DNA of 53,357 bases, taken from contig JBFXEJ010000027.1 in the NCBI GenBank assembly GCA_050180235.1, positions 1-53,357 on the forward strand, read 5' to 3'. The DNA comes from JAABRU01 sp050180235 (GTDB lineage Bacteria; Desulfobacterota; Desulfobacteria; Desulfobacterales; Desulfococcaceae). Numbering within the stretch: the stretch's first letter is position 1; each line of letters begins with the position of its first letter. The notes beneath the pieces were generated by a model that saw nothing but the letters and a program-made list of their open reading frames with translations, was not told where the DNA came from and ran no database searches. Made by a program: the position numbers and the translations under genes. Positions 24,554 to 33,597 of the stretch are shown in pieces.

Positions 24554-24832
24554 ATGTCAGAAAATATCCTGACAATTCAGATTCCTCAGCCCTTGCTTGA
24601 ATTCGGCTTCAATGCTGAACAGATTCAGCGCAGAATAACAGAATGGATTGTTTTATCTCTGTTCACAGAAGAAAAAATTTCTTCCGGAAAAGCCTCTCAG
24701 ATTTTAAACATCAGCCGGGTTGAATTTCTGGATTTACTGAAAAAACGGGGGATTGCATATATAAACTATACTCCTGATGAACTGGATGAAGAATTTTCAG
24801 CGGTTCAGCATTTGAATCTGAAAGCAGAATAA
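24554..24832 (+). CDS. UPF0175-type antitoxin
   Basis: A 92-aa protein with AAGGAGA before the ATG. It shows the UPF0175 layout: ILTIQIPQPLLEFGFNAEQI at the start, then a helical region TEEKISSGKASQILNISRVE with FLDLLKKRGI, in which the 'G.a...l.is...f...l...gi' pattern is the DNA-binding helix-turn-helix-like signature, then YINYTPDELDEEF. Such proteins are found almost always in front of a DUF3368 PIN toxin, as here. The stop codon shares its A with the toxin ATG (24832). Confidence 0.88.
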   Translation: MSENILTIQIPQPLLEFGFNAEQIQRRITEWIVLSLFTEEKISSGKASQILNISRVEFLDLLKKRGIAYINYTPDELDEEFSAVQHLNLKAE

Positions 24833-25317
24833 TGGTTATTGTCTCAGACACAACCCCTCTTATCGGAATGGCTTCCATAGGACGTTTTGATCTGTTGCGT
24901 CAGCTTTTCGGCAAAATTCACATTGCACAGGCTGTATATGAAGAAACATTTGTTTATAGAGGAAAAACAGACGGAATCAGATATGAGGTTCCGGCAGCCG
25001 ACTGGATAGAAACGGTTAAAATAAATGATCGTCCGGCTGTGAACAGACTGCTTGAAAATCTGGATTCAGGTGAGGCTGAAACCATTGTTTTGGCTTCTGA
25101 AATCAAAGCAGACTGGGTACTGATGGATGAGAAAAAAGGGCGGCGGAAATTAAGGGAATCAGGGATTAACAAAATCGGTACATTAGGCATTCTGCTCAAA
25201 GCCAAACAGGAAGATTTTCTGTCTGTCATCAGACCGGATATTGAAAAATTATCCAATCAGGGATTCAGCATAAGCGAAACTGTTATTGGCACTGTTTTAA
25301 AACAGGCAGGCGAGTGA
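24832..25317 (+). CDS. PIN-domain toxin, DUF3368 family
   Basis: A 161-aa protein. Conserved acidic residues of the PIN nuclease fold are visible: Asp in VSDTTPLIGMASIGR at the N-terminus, Glu in SGEAETIVLASEIKADWVLM, and Asp in MDEKKGRRKLRESG. IGTLGILLKAK is the closing DUF3368 motif. PIN toxins are Mg-dependent RNases. Together with the UPF0175 gene this is a type II toxin-antitoxin module, the second in 2 kb. Expression is coupled by the overlapping stop and start. Confidence 0.9.
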   Translation: MVIVSDTTPLIGMASIGRFDLLRQLFGKIHIAQAVYEETFVYRGKTDGIRYEVPAADWIETVKINDRPAVNRLLENLDSGEAETIVLASEIKADWVLMDEKKGRRKLRESGINKIGTLGILLKAKQEDFLSVIRPDIEKLSNQGFSISETVIGTVLKQAGE

Positions 25318-25492
25318 TTTATTTTTTTATAAAAAATCAAAGGATGTTACATCCTGAACAGACAAAAAATAAGTTTGAAATGAGCAATCAGAATTTGTAA
25401 TCAATCAGAAGAACTTGTATCATTGATGAAAGAGATTGACAATGCCGAAAATCCTGAAATCCGAAATCTGACACCCTAACGGAGGTCATAGA

Positions 25493-27265
25493 ATGAAAGT
25501 CCTTGTTATCGGCGGCGGGGGCAGAGAACATGCCCTGATTTGGAAAATCCGCCAGAGTCCAAATGTGAAAAAGATATACTGCGCGCCCGGAAACGGGGGC
25601 ATTGCGGAAATGGCTGAATGCGTACCCATTGATGCGGAAAATGTCAAAGAGCTGCTGGCATTTGCCAAAAAAGAGAAAATGGATCTCACAGTGGTCGGCC
25701 CCGAAGGCCCGCTTTCCGCAGGCATTACGGATCTGTTTGAAAAAGAGGGACTGCGGATTTTCGGAGCATCCGGCAAAGCAGCACAGATTGAATCCAGCAA
25801 ATCCTTTGCCAAAAATCTGATGCAAAAATACGGCATTCCCACTGCAAAAGGGGAAACCTTCACCTCTTACAGCAAGGCTGAAAATTACATCCGTAAAACC
25901 GGCGCGCCCATTGTGGTCAAGGCAGACGGACTGGCCGCTGGCAAGGGCGTGATTGTCTGCACAGCAGAGGAAGAAGCCCTGAATGCTTTGCACCAGATTA
26001 TGAAGGAAAAAGCCTTTGGAGACGCGGGAAAAACCGTTGTGATTGAAGAATGCCTGCGCGGAGAAGAAGCCTCTTTTCTGGCATTCACCGATGGAAAAAC
26101 GGTTCTGCCTCTGCCGTCTTCACAGGATCACAAACCCGTGTTTGATGAGGACAAAGGCCCAAATACCGGAGGCATGGGAGCCTATTCCCCCGCACCTGTG
26201 ATTGACCGTTATATGCACAATCGGATTATGAAAGAAGTCATGATTCCGACTGTGAACGCTATGGCAGCAGAAGGATGCCCCTACAAAGGCGTTCTGTATG
26301 CGGGACTGATGATTGACAAAGACCGTATCCGGGTGCTGGAATTTAATGGACGTTTCGGAGACCCCGAAGCCCAGCCTTTGCTTATGCGCATGAAAAATGA
26401 CATCATTCCCATCATGGATGCTGTGATTGATGAAAAACTCCATGAATGCAAACTCGATATTGATGAACGTGCCACAGTCTGCGTTGTCATGGCATCAGGC
26501 GGTTATCCTGGTTCATATAAAAAAGGAATTCCCATTTCCGGGCTGGAGCAGGCAGCAAAAATGAAAGATGTGTTTGTCTTTCACGCAGGAACAGCCGCGA
26601 CAGACAAAGGCATTGTCACCTCCGGAGGCCGGGTTCTGGGTGTCACTGCTCTGGGCGAAACAGTTGAAAAAGCAATAAAAAAAGCCTATCAGGCTGTGGA
26701 AAAAATCACATGGAAGGATGTACAGTATCGCAAAGATATTGGCGGAAAAGCACTGAAGCGGTTTCAGCAAAAGGCATTAGTGGGCATTGTCATGGGCAGC
26801 GATTCGGATCTGAAAGTTATGGAAGAATCAGTTGCGGTCATGAAAAAATTCGGCATTCCCTATGAAATCACTGTGGCATCCGCGCATCGCAGCCCGGAAA
26901 GGGCAGCAAAATTTGCAAGTGAAGCCGCAGACCGGGGCATGAAAGTCATCATTGCAGGCGCGGGACATGCGGCTCATCTGGCCGGAGTTCTTGCAGCGCA
27001 TACCACTTTGCCGGTTATCGGGGTTCCCATTGATTCCTCCTGTTTACAAGGTCTGGATTCCCTGCTTTCCACTGTGCAGATGCCGCCCGGTATTCCGGTT
27101 GCGACTGTATCCATAGGAAAATCCGGAGCCAGAAATGCCGCGATTCTGGCTGTTCAAATTTTGGCACTTTCTGATCCGGAACTGGGAAAAATGCTGACCG
27201 TGTTCAAATCTGACATGGCAAAAGAAGTGGAACGCAAAGCGGAAAAACTTTCGTGCATCTTTTGA
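25493..27265 (+). CDS. purD: bifunctional purine enzyme: PurD fused to PurE
   Basis: A 590-aa fusion. Residues 1-about 422 are phosphoribosylamine--glycine ligase (PurD, ATP-grasp): MKVLVIGGGGREHALIWKI, VVGPEGPLSAGITDLF, VVKADGLAAGKGVIVC, SSQDHKPVFDEDKGPNTGGM, RVLEFNGRFGDPEAQPLL. It makes GAR from phosphoribosylamine and glycine. From about residue 428 the chain is the N5-CAIR mutase PurE: VGIVMGSDSDLKVME, TVASAHRSPERA (with its conserved His), AGAGHAAHLAGVLAAHTTLP, TVQMPPGIPVATV. PurE interconverts N5-CAIR and CAIR. The two steps are not consecutive in the pathway. The frame is continuous through the junction (KALKRFQQKALVGIVMGSDS), with no stop or start of its own. GGAGG precedes the ATG. 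A Sua5-like gene starts 4 bp after the stop. Confidence 0.95.
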   Translation: MKVLVIGGGGREHALIWKIRQSPNVKKIYCAPGNGGIAEMAECVPIDAENVKELLAFAKKEKMDLTVVGPEGPLSAGITDLFEKEGLRIFGASGKAAQIESSKSFAKNLMQKYGIPTAKGETFTSYSKAENYIRKTGAPIVVKADGLAAGKGVIVCTAEEEALNALHQIMKEKAFGDAGKTVVIEECLRGEEASFLAFTDGKTVLPLPSSQDHKPVFDEDKGPNTGGMGAYSPAPVIDRYMHNRIMKEVMIPTVNAMAAEGCPYKGVLYAGLMIDKDRIRVLEFNGRFGDPEAQPLLMRMKNDIIPIMDAVIDEKLHECKLDIDERATVCVVMASGGYPGSYKKGIPISGLEQAAKMKDVFVFHAGTAATDKGIVTSGGRVLGVTALGETVEKAIKKAYQAVEKITWKDVQYRKDIGGKALKRFQQKALVGIVMGSDSDLKVMEESVAVMKKFGIPYEITVASAHRSPERAAKFASEAADRGMKVIIAGAGHAAHLAGVLAAHTTLPVIGVPIDSSCLQGLDSLLSTVQMPPGIPVATVSIGKSGARNAAILAVQILALSDPELGKMLTVFKSDMAKEVERKAEKLSCIF

Positions 27266-27269
27266 TTAT

Positions 27270-27935
27270 ATGGTGAACATACGGAAAATAAATCCGGATC
27301 AGCCTGAAACCGGAGTGATCAAAGAAGCTGCCGATATTATAAGAAAAGGCGGAGTTGTGGTATTTCCCACCTCTTCCCTGTACGGACTGGCTGCGGACGC
27401 ATACAACCCTGATGCCATTGAAAAACTCTTTGCCATAAAAGGGCGATCCCATGAAAAAGCCATTCTTCTGCTGATTTCAGACCTCAGAGATTTGGACAGA
27501 CTGGTGAAATCGGTTCCTCCGGAAGCCCGCAGACTTATGGAGCATTTCTGGCCCGGAGGACTGACACTTGTGCTGGAGGCAAAACCGGAGATCCCGTCTG
27601 CCTTGACGGCCGGAAGCGGAAAAATCGGTGTCCGTTTGTGCAGACATCCGGTGGCAGCCGCTCTTGTAAAATCTGTGGGAGGCCCGATAACCGGAACCAG
27701 TGCCAATATTTCCGGATCAGAGGGATGTGACCGGATTTCCAGATTGGAGTCACGCATTGCGGAAAAAGCGGATCTGATACTTGACGCGGGAGTGCTCAAA
27801 GGCGGAACAGGATCAACCGTTTTGGACATGACATGCGGTTTTCCGAAAATTCTGCGGGAGGGAACTGTGCCTGCAAAGGATATTTTTGCGGTACTTGATG
27901 ATCATTCCCGCAATTTTGTTGACAAACAGGGATAA
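27270..27935 (+). CDS. Sua5/YciO/YrdC family, probable L-threonylcarbamoyladenylate synthase
   Basis: A 221-aa protein. Family marks: GGVVVFPTSSLYGLAADAYN (nucleotide/PRPP-like loop), IKGRSHEKAILLLISDLRD, FWPGGLTLVLEAKPEIPSAL, IGVRLCRHPVAAALVKSVGG, and PITGTSANISGSE. This family makes threonylcarbamoyl-AMP from threonine, bicarbonate and ATP for the universal t6A37 tRNA modification. It lacks the extra C-terminal Sua5 domain, so it is TsaC/YciO-sized. Whether it is the essential TsaC or a YciO-like paralogue cannot be told here. It lies 4 bp after purD-purE and is probably co-transcribed; no clear ribosome-binding site is seen, consistent with coupling. Confidence 0.9.
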   Translation: MVNIRKINPDQPETGVIKEAADIIRKGGVVVFPTSSLYGLAADAYNPDAIEKLFAIKGRSHEKAILLLISDLRDLDRLVKSVPPEARRLMEHFWPGGLTLVLEAKPEIPSALTAGSGKIGVRLCRHPVAAALVKSVGGPITGTSANISGSEGCDRISRLESRIAEKADLILDAGVLKGGTGSTVLDMTCGFPKILREGTVPAKDIFAVLDDHSRNFVDKQG

Positions 27936-27995
27936 ATCTATTATAAAGTTTTTCTGTTTTTGAACCTGTAAAACTTCAAATCACCTGCCGTACAG

Positions 27996-28082
27996 GCCGG
28001 GGTGGTGAAACTGGTAGACGCAGAGGACTCAAAATCCTCCGAGGGCAACTTCATGCGGGTTCGATTCCCGCCCCCGGCACCA
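27996..28082 (+). tRNA. tRNA-Leu (CAA)
   Basis: An 87-nt tRNA with a long variable arm. The acceptor stem GCCGGGG (27996-28002) pairs with CCCCGGC (28072-28078), then A and encoded CCA. The anticodon stem GAGGA/TCCTC encloses CTCAAAA with anticodon CAA at 28030-28032. The T arm GCGGGTTCGATTCCCGC is canonical. Confidence 0.96.
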
Positions 28083-28093
28083 AAGAAATCAGA

Positions 28094-28125
28094 GGAGTCA
28101 GCCGTTTCGGCAGGCTCCTTTTTTT
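28094..28125 (+). terminator. rho-independent terminator of tRNA-Leu
   Basis: GGAGTCAGCC pairs with GGCAGGCTCC (one mismatch) around a TTTC-like loop, followed by seven T. Confidence 0.85.
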
Positions 28126-28520
28126 GCAGAAAAAAAAGGAACAGCTACTGTCAGAGATTCACTGTATTCTTTCTCCTTCCAAAATATCATTTTTGCAGGT
28201 CAGGCGCATTGAGGTTGCAAAGGTACCCTGTTTTATGATCCAGTACCGTTATCCCGGTCATTTTTTCCCAAATTTTTGTCACCGGTATTCCTGACCTGAT
28301 GTTCAATTTTCCCCGTCATACCGGAGAAGTCCGGAATCAAGAGCATTTGACCGGATTCCGGTTTGCACCGGAATGACATAATTCCAGCCGGTCAAAAAAG
28401 CTGCATCTTACTTGAACTGTTTAAAATTTTCCGGTATTCCGATTCTCTGAAGCTTCGGGCACAGTTATTGCCTCTCAACCCCTGCCTCTGCCTTTTTCTG
28501 ATTTGTATGCAAAAAATTCA
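28126..28520. other. intergenic, one dispersed repeat, no gene seen
   Basis: Spacer between tRNA-Leu and the chemoreceptor gene. Apart from the repeat at 28314-28378 nothing was recognised. Confidence 0.5.
28314..28378. repeat. full copy of the dispersed CGTCAT palindrome
   Basis: CGTCATACCGGAGAAGTCCGG on the left and CCGGATTCCGG...CACCGGAATGACA on the right form an inverted repeat that matches the inner palindrome at 1402-1472. The outer ACTGATGTTACGC ends of the 1384-1520 element are absent here, so the inner palindrome moves or spreads on its own. Confidence 0.75.
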
Positions 28521-28549
28521 TTGTAAGGGAGATGATTTCATCTTATAAA
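28521..28549 (+). promoter_or_regulatory. candidate promoter of the chemosensory cluster
   Basis: TTGTAA (28521-28526), 17-bp spacer, TATAAA (28544-28549), 45 nt before the chemoreceptor ATG. Confidence 0.5.
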
Positions 28550-28594
28550 GACAGTATCTGATCCCTATTCTGTTTTTATGAAAGGATACACGCA

Positions 28595-30700
28595 ATGAGC
28601 ATCCGGAAAAAAATATTTCTCCCCGTACTGGCTGCTGTGGTTCTGCTCGGTACGGTATGCGCCCTGATCATCCTCCGTCAGTTTGACTCGCTGCAGCAGA
28701 ACTATATCCTTCAGATGGCAGAACTCCGGCGGGATGAAATTCTGCGCAGCGTTTCTGCCGCATGCGGGGAATCTTTGGAAAAAACTTCTCTTTTCACAAA
28801 AATGCCCGATGTCATTGCCGCATTTGAGACTGCACACAAAGGAAATATGGAAAATGAAAGCGATCCGGAAGTGCAGATTGCAAGGGAAATGCTGCGTCGG
28901 AAACTGAAGGATATGCTGGAGGGATATTCTGCTTTGAGCGGAGAGAGACTCAAACTTCACTTTCACCTGCCCAATGGGCGGAGTCTGGTGCGGATGTGGC
29001 AGGAAAAACAGATTCAGGCAAACGGGCAGTGGGAAGATATTTCCGATGACATATCCGGATTCCGGAACACCGTTATGGATGTGAACAGAACCGGAAAAAC
29101 CGTCAAGGGTATTGAGCCGGGCCGGGGCGGTTTTGCCATCCGGGGGGTCATGCCTGTAAAAAATTTTCAGGGAAAGCATCTTGGATCAGCCGAGATTCTG
29201 CTGGATTTTGCCCCCCTGCTGAAAACGATCTCATCTGAAGCCCGAAATCAGGAATTTATGCTTTTTATGAATGCGGAACTTCTGTCCATTACCCATCCGC
29301 TCCATGATCCGCAGAAATATCCTGTGATCGGAAACCGCTATGTACGTGTATCCGGCGGGGAAAACTCACAATGGGCGGATCCGGCAGAGATTCTGCCTCT
29401 GCTGGATGCGGGACAGAAAGAACTGTCCATTTCCTTTGACGGAAAAAAAGCCCGTGCGGCCTTTCCTGTCATGGACTACAAAAACAGGCAGATCGGAATT
29501 CTCACATTTGGCATTGATATTTCCCGTCAGAAAGAAATTCTCTCTTCTGTCACCATGAGTCTTTCCCTTCTGCTGGCCGGGATTCTGGTCGCAGGCGGAG
29601 GTCTGATCTCCGTAATTCTTTTTTTTGTAATACACAGACCAATGAATCAGATTGCCAGTTTTGTCAAAGAGATAACCCGCGGGGATCTGACACTGCGGCT
29701 GTCTCTGTCACAAAAGGATGAGATGGGGGAACTGGCACGGGTGCTGGACAGAATGTCTTTTCACATGGATCGGATGCTCGGAGAGATTTCCCGTATGGCT
29801 GCTGAACAGGGGGATTCCATTGTCCAAATTTCAGCGGCTCTCAATGAGCAGGCGGCAACCGTGACCCAGCAGTCTGCCTCTGTGAGTGAAATTTCTGCCA
29901 CTATGGAGGAATTTTCCGCGACCTCAGCCCAGATAGCTGAAAATTCGGAAACAGTGGTGGAAATAGCCGGCACCACCCTCAAAAGCACACAGGAAGGTGT
30001 CCAGTCTCTGGAGATTCTCAGGGAAAAAATGAACAAAATCAGTGAGGAAAACCGGCATAATGTGGAAGAAATCAACGCGTTGCGGAACAAAACCGATGAA
30101 ATTACCAAAATCATGGGATTTATTGACAATATAGCGGATCAGACACGGCTTATTGCATTCAATGCCAGCATTGAGGCGGCAGCGGCAGGGGAAAAAGGCA
30201 GACGTTTCGGTGTGGTGGCGTCAGAAATCAGAAGACTGGCCGATTCCGTGACAGAATCCACAGGTGAAATCGAAACAAAAATGAATGAAATAAGGGAAGC
30301 AGTGCATCATATGGTGGTGGCTTCGGAAGCCGGAACCCGTGGCATCCGGGAGGGGCTTAATCTGTTTACGCATACTGTGGATCGCCTGAACGAGATTCTA
30401 AGCGGAGCCCGATCCACCACGGAAGCGGCCCGGCAGATTTCCCTGTCCACCCATCAGCAGAAATCTGCGACCGAACAGATCGTGGTTGCACTCAGGGAAA
30501 TATCCCAGGGCGCAGGACAGAACTCTGAGGCCATTTCCCATATATCCGAAATCAGTGACAGACTGAAATTTCTGTCAGAGGGTTTGCAGAAAATGATGAA
30601 AAAGTTTATACTGGGCAATCCGGGAGAAATCAGTGAGGACAAAACCGGTCAGGAGAAACAGATGGCAGTAAAGAATCCTTTGCCAAGTCTGAAAAAATAA
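28595..30700 (+). CDS. methyl-accepting chemotaxis protein (WspA-position receptor)
   Basis: A 701-aa transmembrane receptor. Helix 1 (about 7-28, LPVLAAVVLLGTVCALIIL) is followed by a periplasmic sensing domain of about 290 residues, probably a double-Cache-type fold. Helix 2 (about 320-344, LLLAGILVAGGGLISVILFF), HAMP (about 345-395, RPMNQIASFVKEITRGDLTL) and a long cytoplasmic coiled coil follow. The hairpin tip near 505-550 (NIADQTRLIAFNASIEAAAA, then GEKGRRFGVVASEIRRLADS) is close to the universal MCP tip that binds CheW and CheA. It has no C-terminal pentapeptide for CheB/CheR docking. The ligand is unknown. It is first in the cluster with cheB, cheR and cheA, 258 bp ahead of cheB. Confidence 0.93.
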   Translation: MSIRKKIFLPVLAAVVLLGTVCALIILRQFDSLQQNYILQMAELRRDEILRSVSAACGESLEKTSLFTKMPDVIAAFETAHKGNMENESDPEVQIAREMLRRKLKDMLEGYSALSGERLKLHFHLPNGRSLVRMWQEKQIQANGQWEDISDDISGFRNTVMDVNRTGKTVKGIEPGRGGFAIRGVMPVKNFQGKHLGSAEILLDFAPLLKTISSEARNQEFMLFMNAELLSITHPLHDPQKYPVIGNRYVRVSGGENSQWADPAEILPLLDAGQKELSISFDGKKARAAFPVMDYKNRQIGILTFGIDISRQKEILSSVTMSLSLLLAGILVAGGGLISVILFFVIHRPMNQIASFVKEITRGDLTLRLSLSQKDEMGELARVLDRMSFHMDRMLGEISRMAAEQGDSIVQISAALNEQAATVTQQSASVSEISATMEEFSATSAQIAENSETVVEIAGTTLKSTQEGVQSLEILREKMNKISEENRHNVEEINALRNKTDEITKIMGFIDNIADQTRLIAFNASIEAAAAGEKGRRFGVVASEIRRLADSVTESTGEIETKMNEIREAVHHMVVASEAGTRGIREGLNLFTHTVDRLNEILSGARSTTEAARQISLSTHQQKSATEQIVVALREISQGAGQNSEAISHISEISDRLKFLSEGLQKMMKKFILGNPGEISEDKTGQEKQMAVKNPLPSLKK

Positions 30701-30766
30701 CTGCGCATAACCAAAACACAGGTCAAAACCTCAGCAATGCCATTAAGTTAAATACGGAGTCCTGAA

Positions 30767-30806
30767 CTGAAAGTTTGGCAGACTGCGGTCATTGCCAAAC
30801 TTTCAG
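30767..30806. repeat. palindrome between the MCP and cheB genes
   Basis: CTGAAAGTTTGGCA (30767-30780) pairs with TGCCAAACTTTCAG (30793-30806). It has no T-run, so it is at best a partial terminator or mRNA stabiliser separating the receptor from cheB. It is related to the stem at 2450-2477. Confidence 0.6.
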
Positions 30807-30958
30807 TTTGGCACTCATCCGCAGATTAATTTTAATGCCAGGGGAAAAACAGCATTTGGCATGCTTATGTTTTGAAAGCGGATTGGTATGAAATTCCAAA
30901 CCCGGTACCCAGCCCGGTAACGGGCAGCAGGTACCTTTCAAATTTGCAATGAAAGAGC

Positions 30959-31993
30959 ATGGATATGAAACCGGTCAGGGTACTGGTTGTTGATGACAGC
31001 ATTTTTGCCAGAGAACTTATAACGGCAATTCTTTCTGAAGACAGCGGCATTCAGGTTGCGGGTCAGGCTGTGAACGGAGCAGATGCTCTGAAAAAGGTTG
31101 AAGAACTCCGGCCGGATATTGTCACAATGGATGTTGACATGCCGGTCATGGACGGACTCGAGGCCATCAGCCGTATTATGTCTTCCCATGCACTTCCAAT
31201 TCTGGTTGTCACCTCCCGTGCTGACGCAAATACAGCCTGGCATGCCATATCCAAAGGTGCGCTGGAAGTTATTCCCAAACCTGATGTCAACGAAGTGTCA
31301 GGTGCGGAATTCAGCCGCAAAGTCAGGATGCTGGCAAGGGTAAAGGTTATTTCCCACATCCGGCGGGACTGCTCCCCCCGCATGGAGGCGCAGACTCATA
31401 CATATGCAGGGGACAGCCGTCCGGGCACAGGTAAACTGGTGGCCATAGCCTCTTCCACCGGCGGGCCAAAGGCTTTGAGTATTCTGCTTTCCGCTCTTCC
31501 GGAAAATTTCCCGTGCCCGATTGTGATAGCCCAGCATATCGCGGCTGATTTTGTTTCCGGAATGGTCAACTGGCTTGACAAAATTGTCAGTCTGAAGGTG
31601 AAAACCGGAGTGGATGGGGAGAGTCTTGTGCCCGGCACGGTCTATATCTCTCCTTCTGAAAAACATATGCGGGCTGAGCAGGGGAAAAGGATAGGATTTG
31701 CACCCGTACAGACCGGGGATATCTATTTCCCATCCTGCAATATCCTGCTGACCTCCGCAGCAGAGGTTTACGGTTCCGGATGTATCGGGATCATACTGAC
31801 CGGCATGGGGGATGACGGCATTTCCGGTCTGAGGGCTATCAAAGATGCGGGCGGATTCACCATAGCCCAGGATGAACAGACATCCGTGATTTTCGGTATG
31901 CCCAGGGTGGCCATTGAAAAAGGATGCGCGGACAAGGTACTGCCCATCCATAAAATTGCAGAGGAAATCATGTTTCGGGTGACAGGAAAATGA
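30959..31993 (+). CDS. cheB: CheB-type receptor methylesterase/deamidase (REC-CheB)
   Basis: A 344-aa protein. The N-terminal receiver has Asp58 in VTMDVDMPVMDGLEAI. The C-terminal esterase domain has the catalytic triad Ser166 (IASSTGGPKAL), His193 (AQHIAADF) and Asp286 (GMGDDGISGL). It removes methyl groups from glutamates on the receptor, setting adaptation, and is switched on by CheA phosphorylation. In Wsp-like clusters the equivalent is WspF. A second ATG two codons downstream is possible. The cheR ATG overlaps its stop codon by 4 bp. Confidence 0.94.
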   Translation: MDMKPVRVLVVDDSIFARELITAILSEDSGIQVAGQAVNGADALKKVEELRPDIVTMDVDMPVMDGLEAISRIMSSHALPILVVTSRADANTAWHAISKGALEVIPKPDVNEVSGAEFSRKVRMLARVKVISHIRRDCSPRMEAQTHTYAGDSRPGTGKLVAIASSTGGPKALSILLSALPENFPCPIVIAQHIAADFVSGMVNWLDKIVSLKVKTGVDGESLVPGTVYISPSEKHMRAEQGKRIGFAPVQTGDIYFPSCNILLTSAAEVYGSGCIGIILTGMGDDGISGLRAIKDAGGFTIAQDEQTSVIFGMPRVAIEKGCADKVLPIHKIAEEIMFRVTGK

Positions 31994-33597
31994 TGGATAC
32001 TGCCCCTTTCAAAGAACTCATTAAGGAAAAGGCCGGAATCTGCTTTGACAAATCCGGTTCGGATTTTCTTTCCCATGAGATACAGAACATGATGTCCGGC
32101 AGGGGACTGAAATCTCCGCTGGCCTATTATGATCTGCTGGTACGGGATCCGGAAGAGTTTTTCCGTTTTCTGAATCTGCTCACGGTCAATGAAACATATT
32201 TTTTCCGCGAACCTGTGCATCTGCGTCTTTTTTCTGAAAAACTGATACCGGAACTTCTTGGAAACAGGGCGGAAAGAGAAAAAATCCGCATTCTGAGCGC
32301 AGGCTGCTCCACAGGCGAGGAACCCTATTCCCTGGCCATTGTTCTGCATCAGAAATACGGGCCGGACGCGCAGAAATTTTTTTCCGTCACAGGTGCAGAT
32401 ATTGACACCCAGGCCATAAAAAAGGCCGGGGAAGGCATTTATACGGCACGGGCTTTCAGATCAGCGGATCCTGTGCTGAAAACCGCATATTTTAAGGATT
32501 TGGGAAACAGCCGGTTTCAAATCAGTGAAACTGTACGCATGCAGGTATGTTTTCATATCCTCAATCTCCTGAGTTTCCCCTATCCTGAACCACTGCGGGG
32601 AAATGACATTGTTTTTTACCGGAATGTCTCCATTTATTTTGAAAGCACTGCCCGGAAAAAAATATTCCGGCATCTTGCCGACACTCTGAATCCGGGAGGA
32701 TACCTGATTGTCAGCTCTACTGAAACCCTTTCCCATGATTATAAGATACTGAACCTGATTGAAAGGGATGGTGTTTTTCTGTTTTGCAAGTCCGCAGACA
32801 GGGGGGAACAGCATAATATTCCCTCTTTTTCTGCAACTGTTCCTGTTTCCGCAGGGAGGAAAAGGGACAAATCAGGCAGCATCACTGAACCGCTGAAACT
32901 GCCTGCATCTTCGGCCCTGCCGATGATTCCCGGCAGTCAAATATTTGATCACAGCGGCTCATCATCCGGGAGTTCATTGGCTGTGCAGAGGATTTCTCAG
33001 AGTCACAGATCAGATGCCCCTGAGCTGAAAAAAAAACAGGATGGGGAACCTGAACAGTTGTACCTCAAAGCTCTGGCCCTTGCCCAGGGCAAGGCATATG
33101 CTGAGGCACTGGATCTGCTGGACAGGGGGATTCGCACATATCCCTCTTTTATCCGTGCAAAGACCCTGCATGCCGAAATTCTGTTTAACAGCCGGCAGCC
33201 GGATGCTGCCGCGCGAATCTGCACAGAAGTGCTGCAGGACACTCCCCTGTGCCTGGAGGCCTGTCTTCTGCTGGGCCTGATTGCCAAATCCCGCGAACAG
33301 CCGGAAGAAGCCCTGAAACGTTTCAGGCAGGCCATTTACATCCGTTCTTCCGCGTGGCTGGCCCATTTCCACACTGCGGAAATATGCAGAAGCAAAGGAG
33401 AGAATGAAAAATCTGTCCGGGAATACGAAATTGTCATCAGGCTGATCATCGGCGGCGGATTCGGAGATCACGGTCTGTCCTTTTTTCCTTTTTCATTTTC
33501 AGAGGCCGATATTCTGCATCTCTGCCGCCACAATATGGAAAAGATCAGAAACAGCAATCCCCTGGGATGTGCAAAGGAGAAAAGCGGTGGCATTTGA
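31990..33597 (+). CDS. cheR: CheR-type receptor methyltransferase with TPR domain
   Basis: A 535-aa protein. Residues 1-about 275 are a CheR methyltransferase: the N-terminal helical domain, LTVNETYFFREPVHLRLFSE, the SAM-binding stretch ILSAGCSTGEEPYSLAIVL, and NVSIYF, where most family members have NVLIYF. A poorly conserved linker (about 275-345) leads to TPR-like helices (about 350-500; YLKALALAQGKAYAEALDLL and further pairs). CheR-TPR proteins such as WspC and FrzF are typical of alternative chemosensory systems, where the TPR part limits which receptor sites are methylated. It uses SAM to methylate receptor glutamates. It overlaps cheB by 4 bp and the CheA gene by 11 bp. Confidence 0.92.
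   Translation: MMDTAPFKELIKEKAGICFDKSGSDFLSHEIQNMMSGRGLKSPLAYYDLLVRDPEEFFRFLNLLTVNETYFFREPVHLRLFSEKLIPELLGNRAEREKIRILSAGCSTGEEPYSLAIVLHQKYGPDAQKFFSVTGADIDTQAIKKAGEGIYTARAFRSADPVLKTAYFKDLGNSRFQISETVRMQVCFHILNLLSFPYPEPLRGNDIVFYRNVSIYFESTARKKIFRHLADTLNPGGYLIVSSTETLSHDYKILNLIERDGVFLFCKSADRGEQHNIPSFSATVPVSAGRKRDKSGSITEPLKLPASSALPMIPGSQIFDHSGSSSGSSLAVQRISQSHRSDAPELKKKQDGEPEQLYLKALALAQGKAYAEALDLLDRGIRTYPSFIRAKTLHAEILFNSRQPDAAARICTEVLQDTPLCLEACLLLGLIAKSREQPEEALKRFRQAIYIRSSAWLAHFHTAEICRSKGENEKSVREYEIVIRLIIGGGFGDHGLSFFPFSFSEADILHLCRHNMEKIRNSNPLGCAKEKSGGI

Noticed and set aside
28002..28238. 78-codon plus-strand open frame over tRNA-Leu
   Set aside because: Its first half is translated tRNA sequence and the rest is the terminator and spacer.
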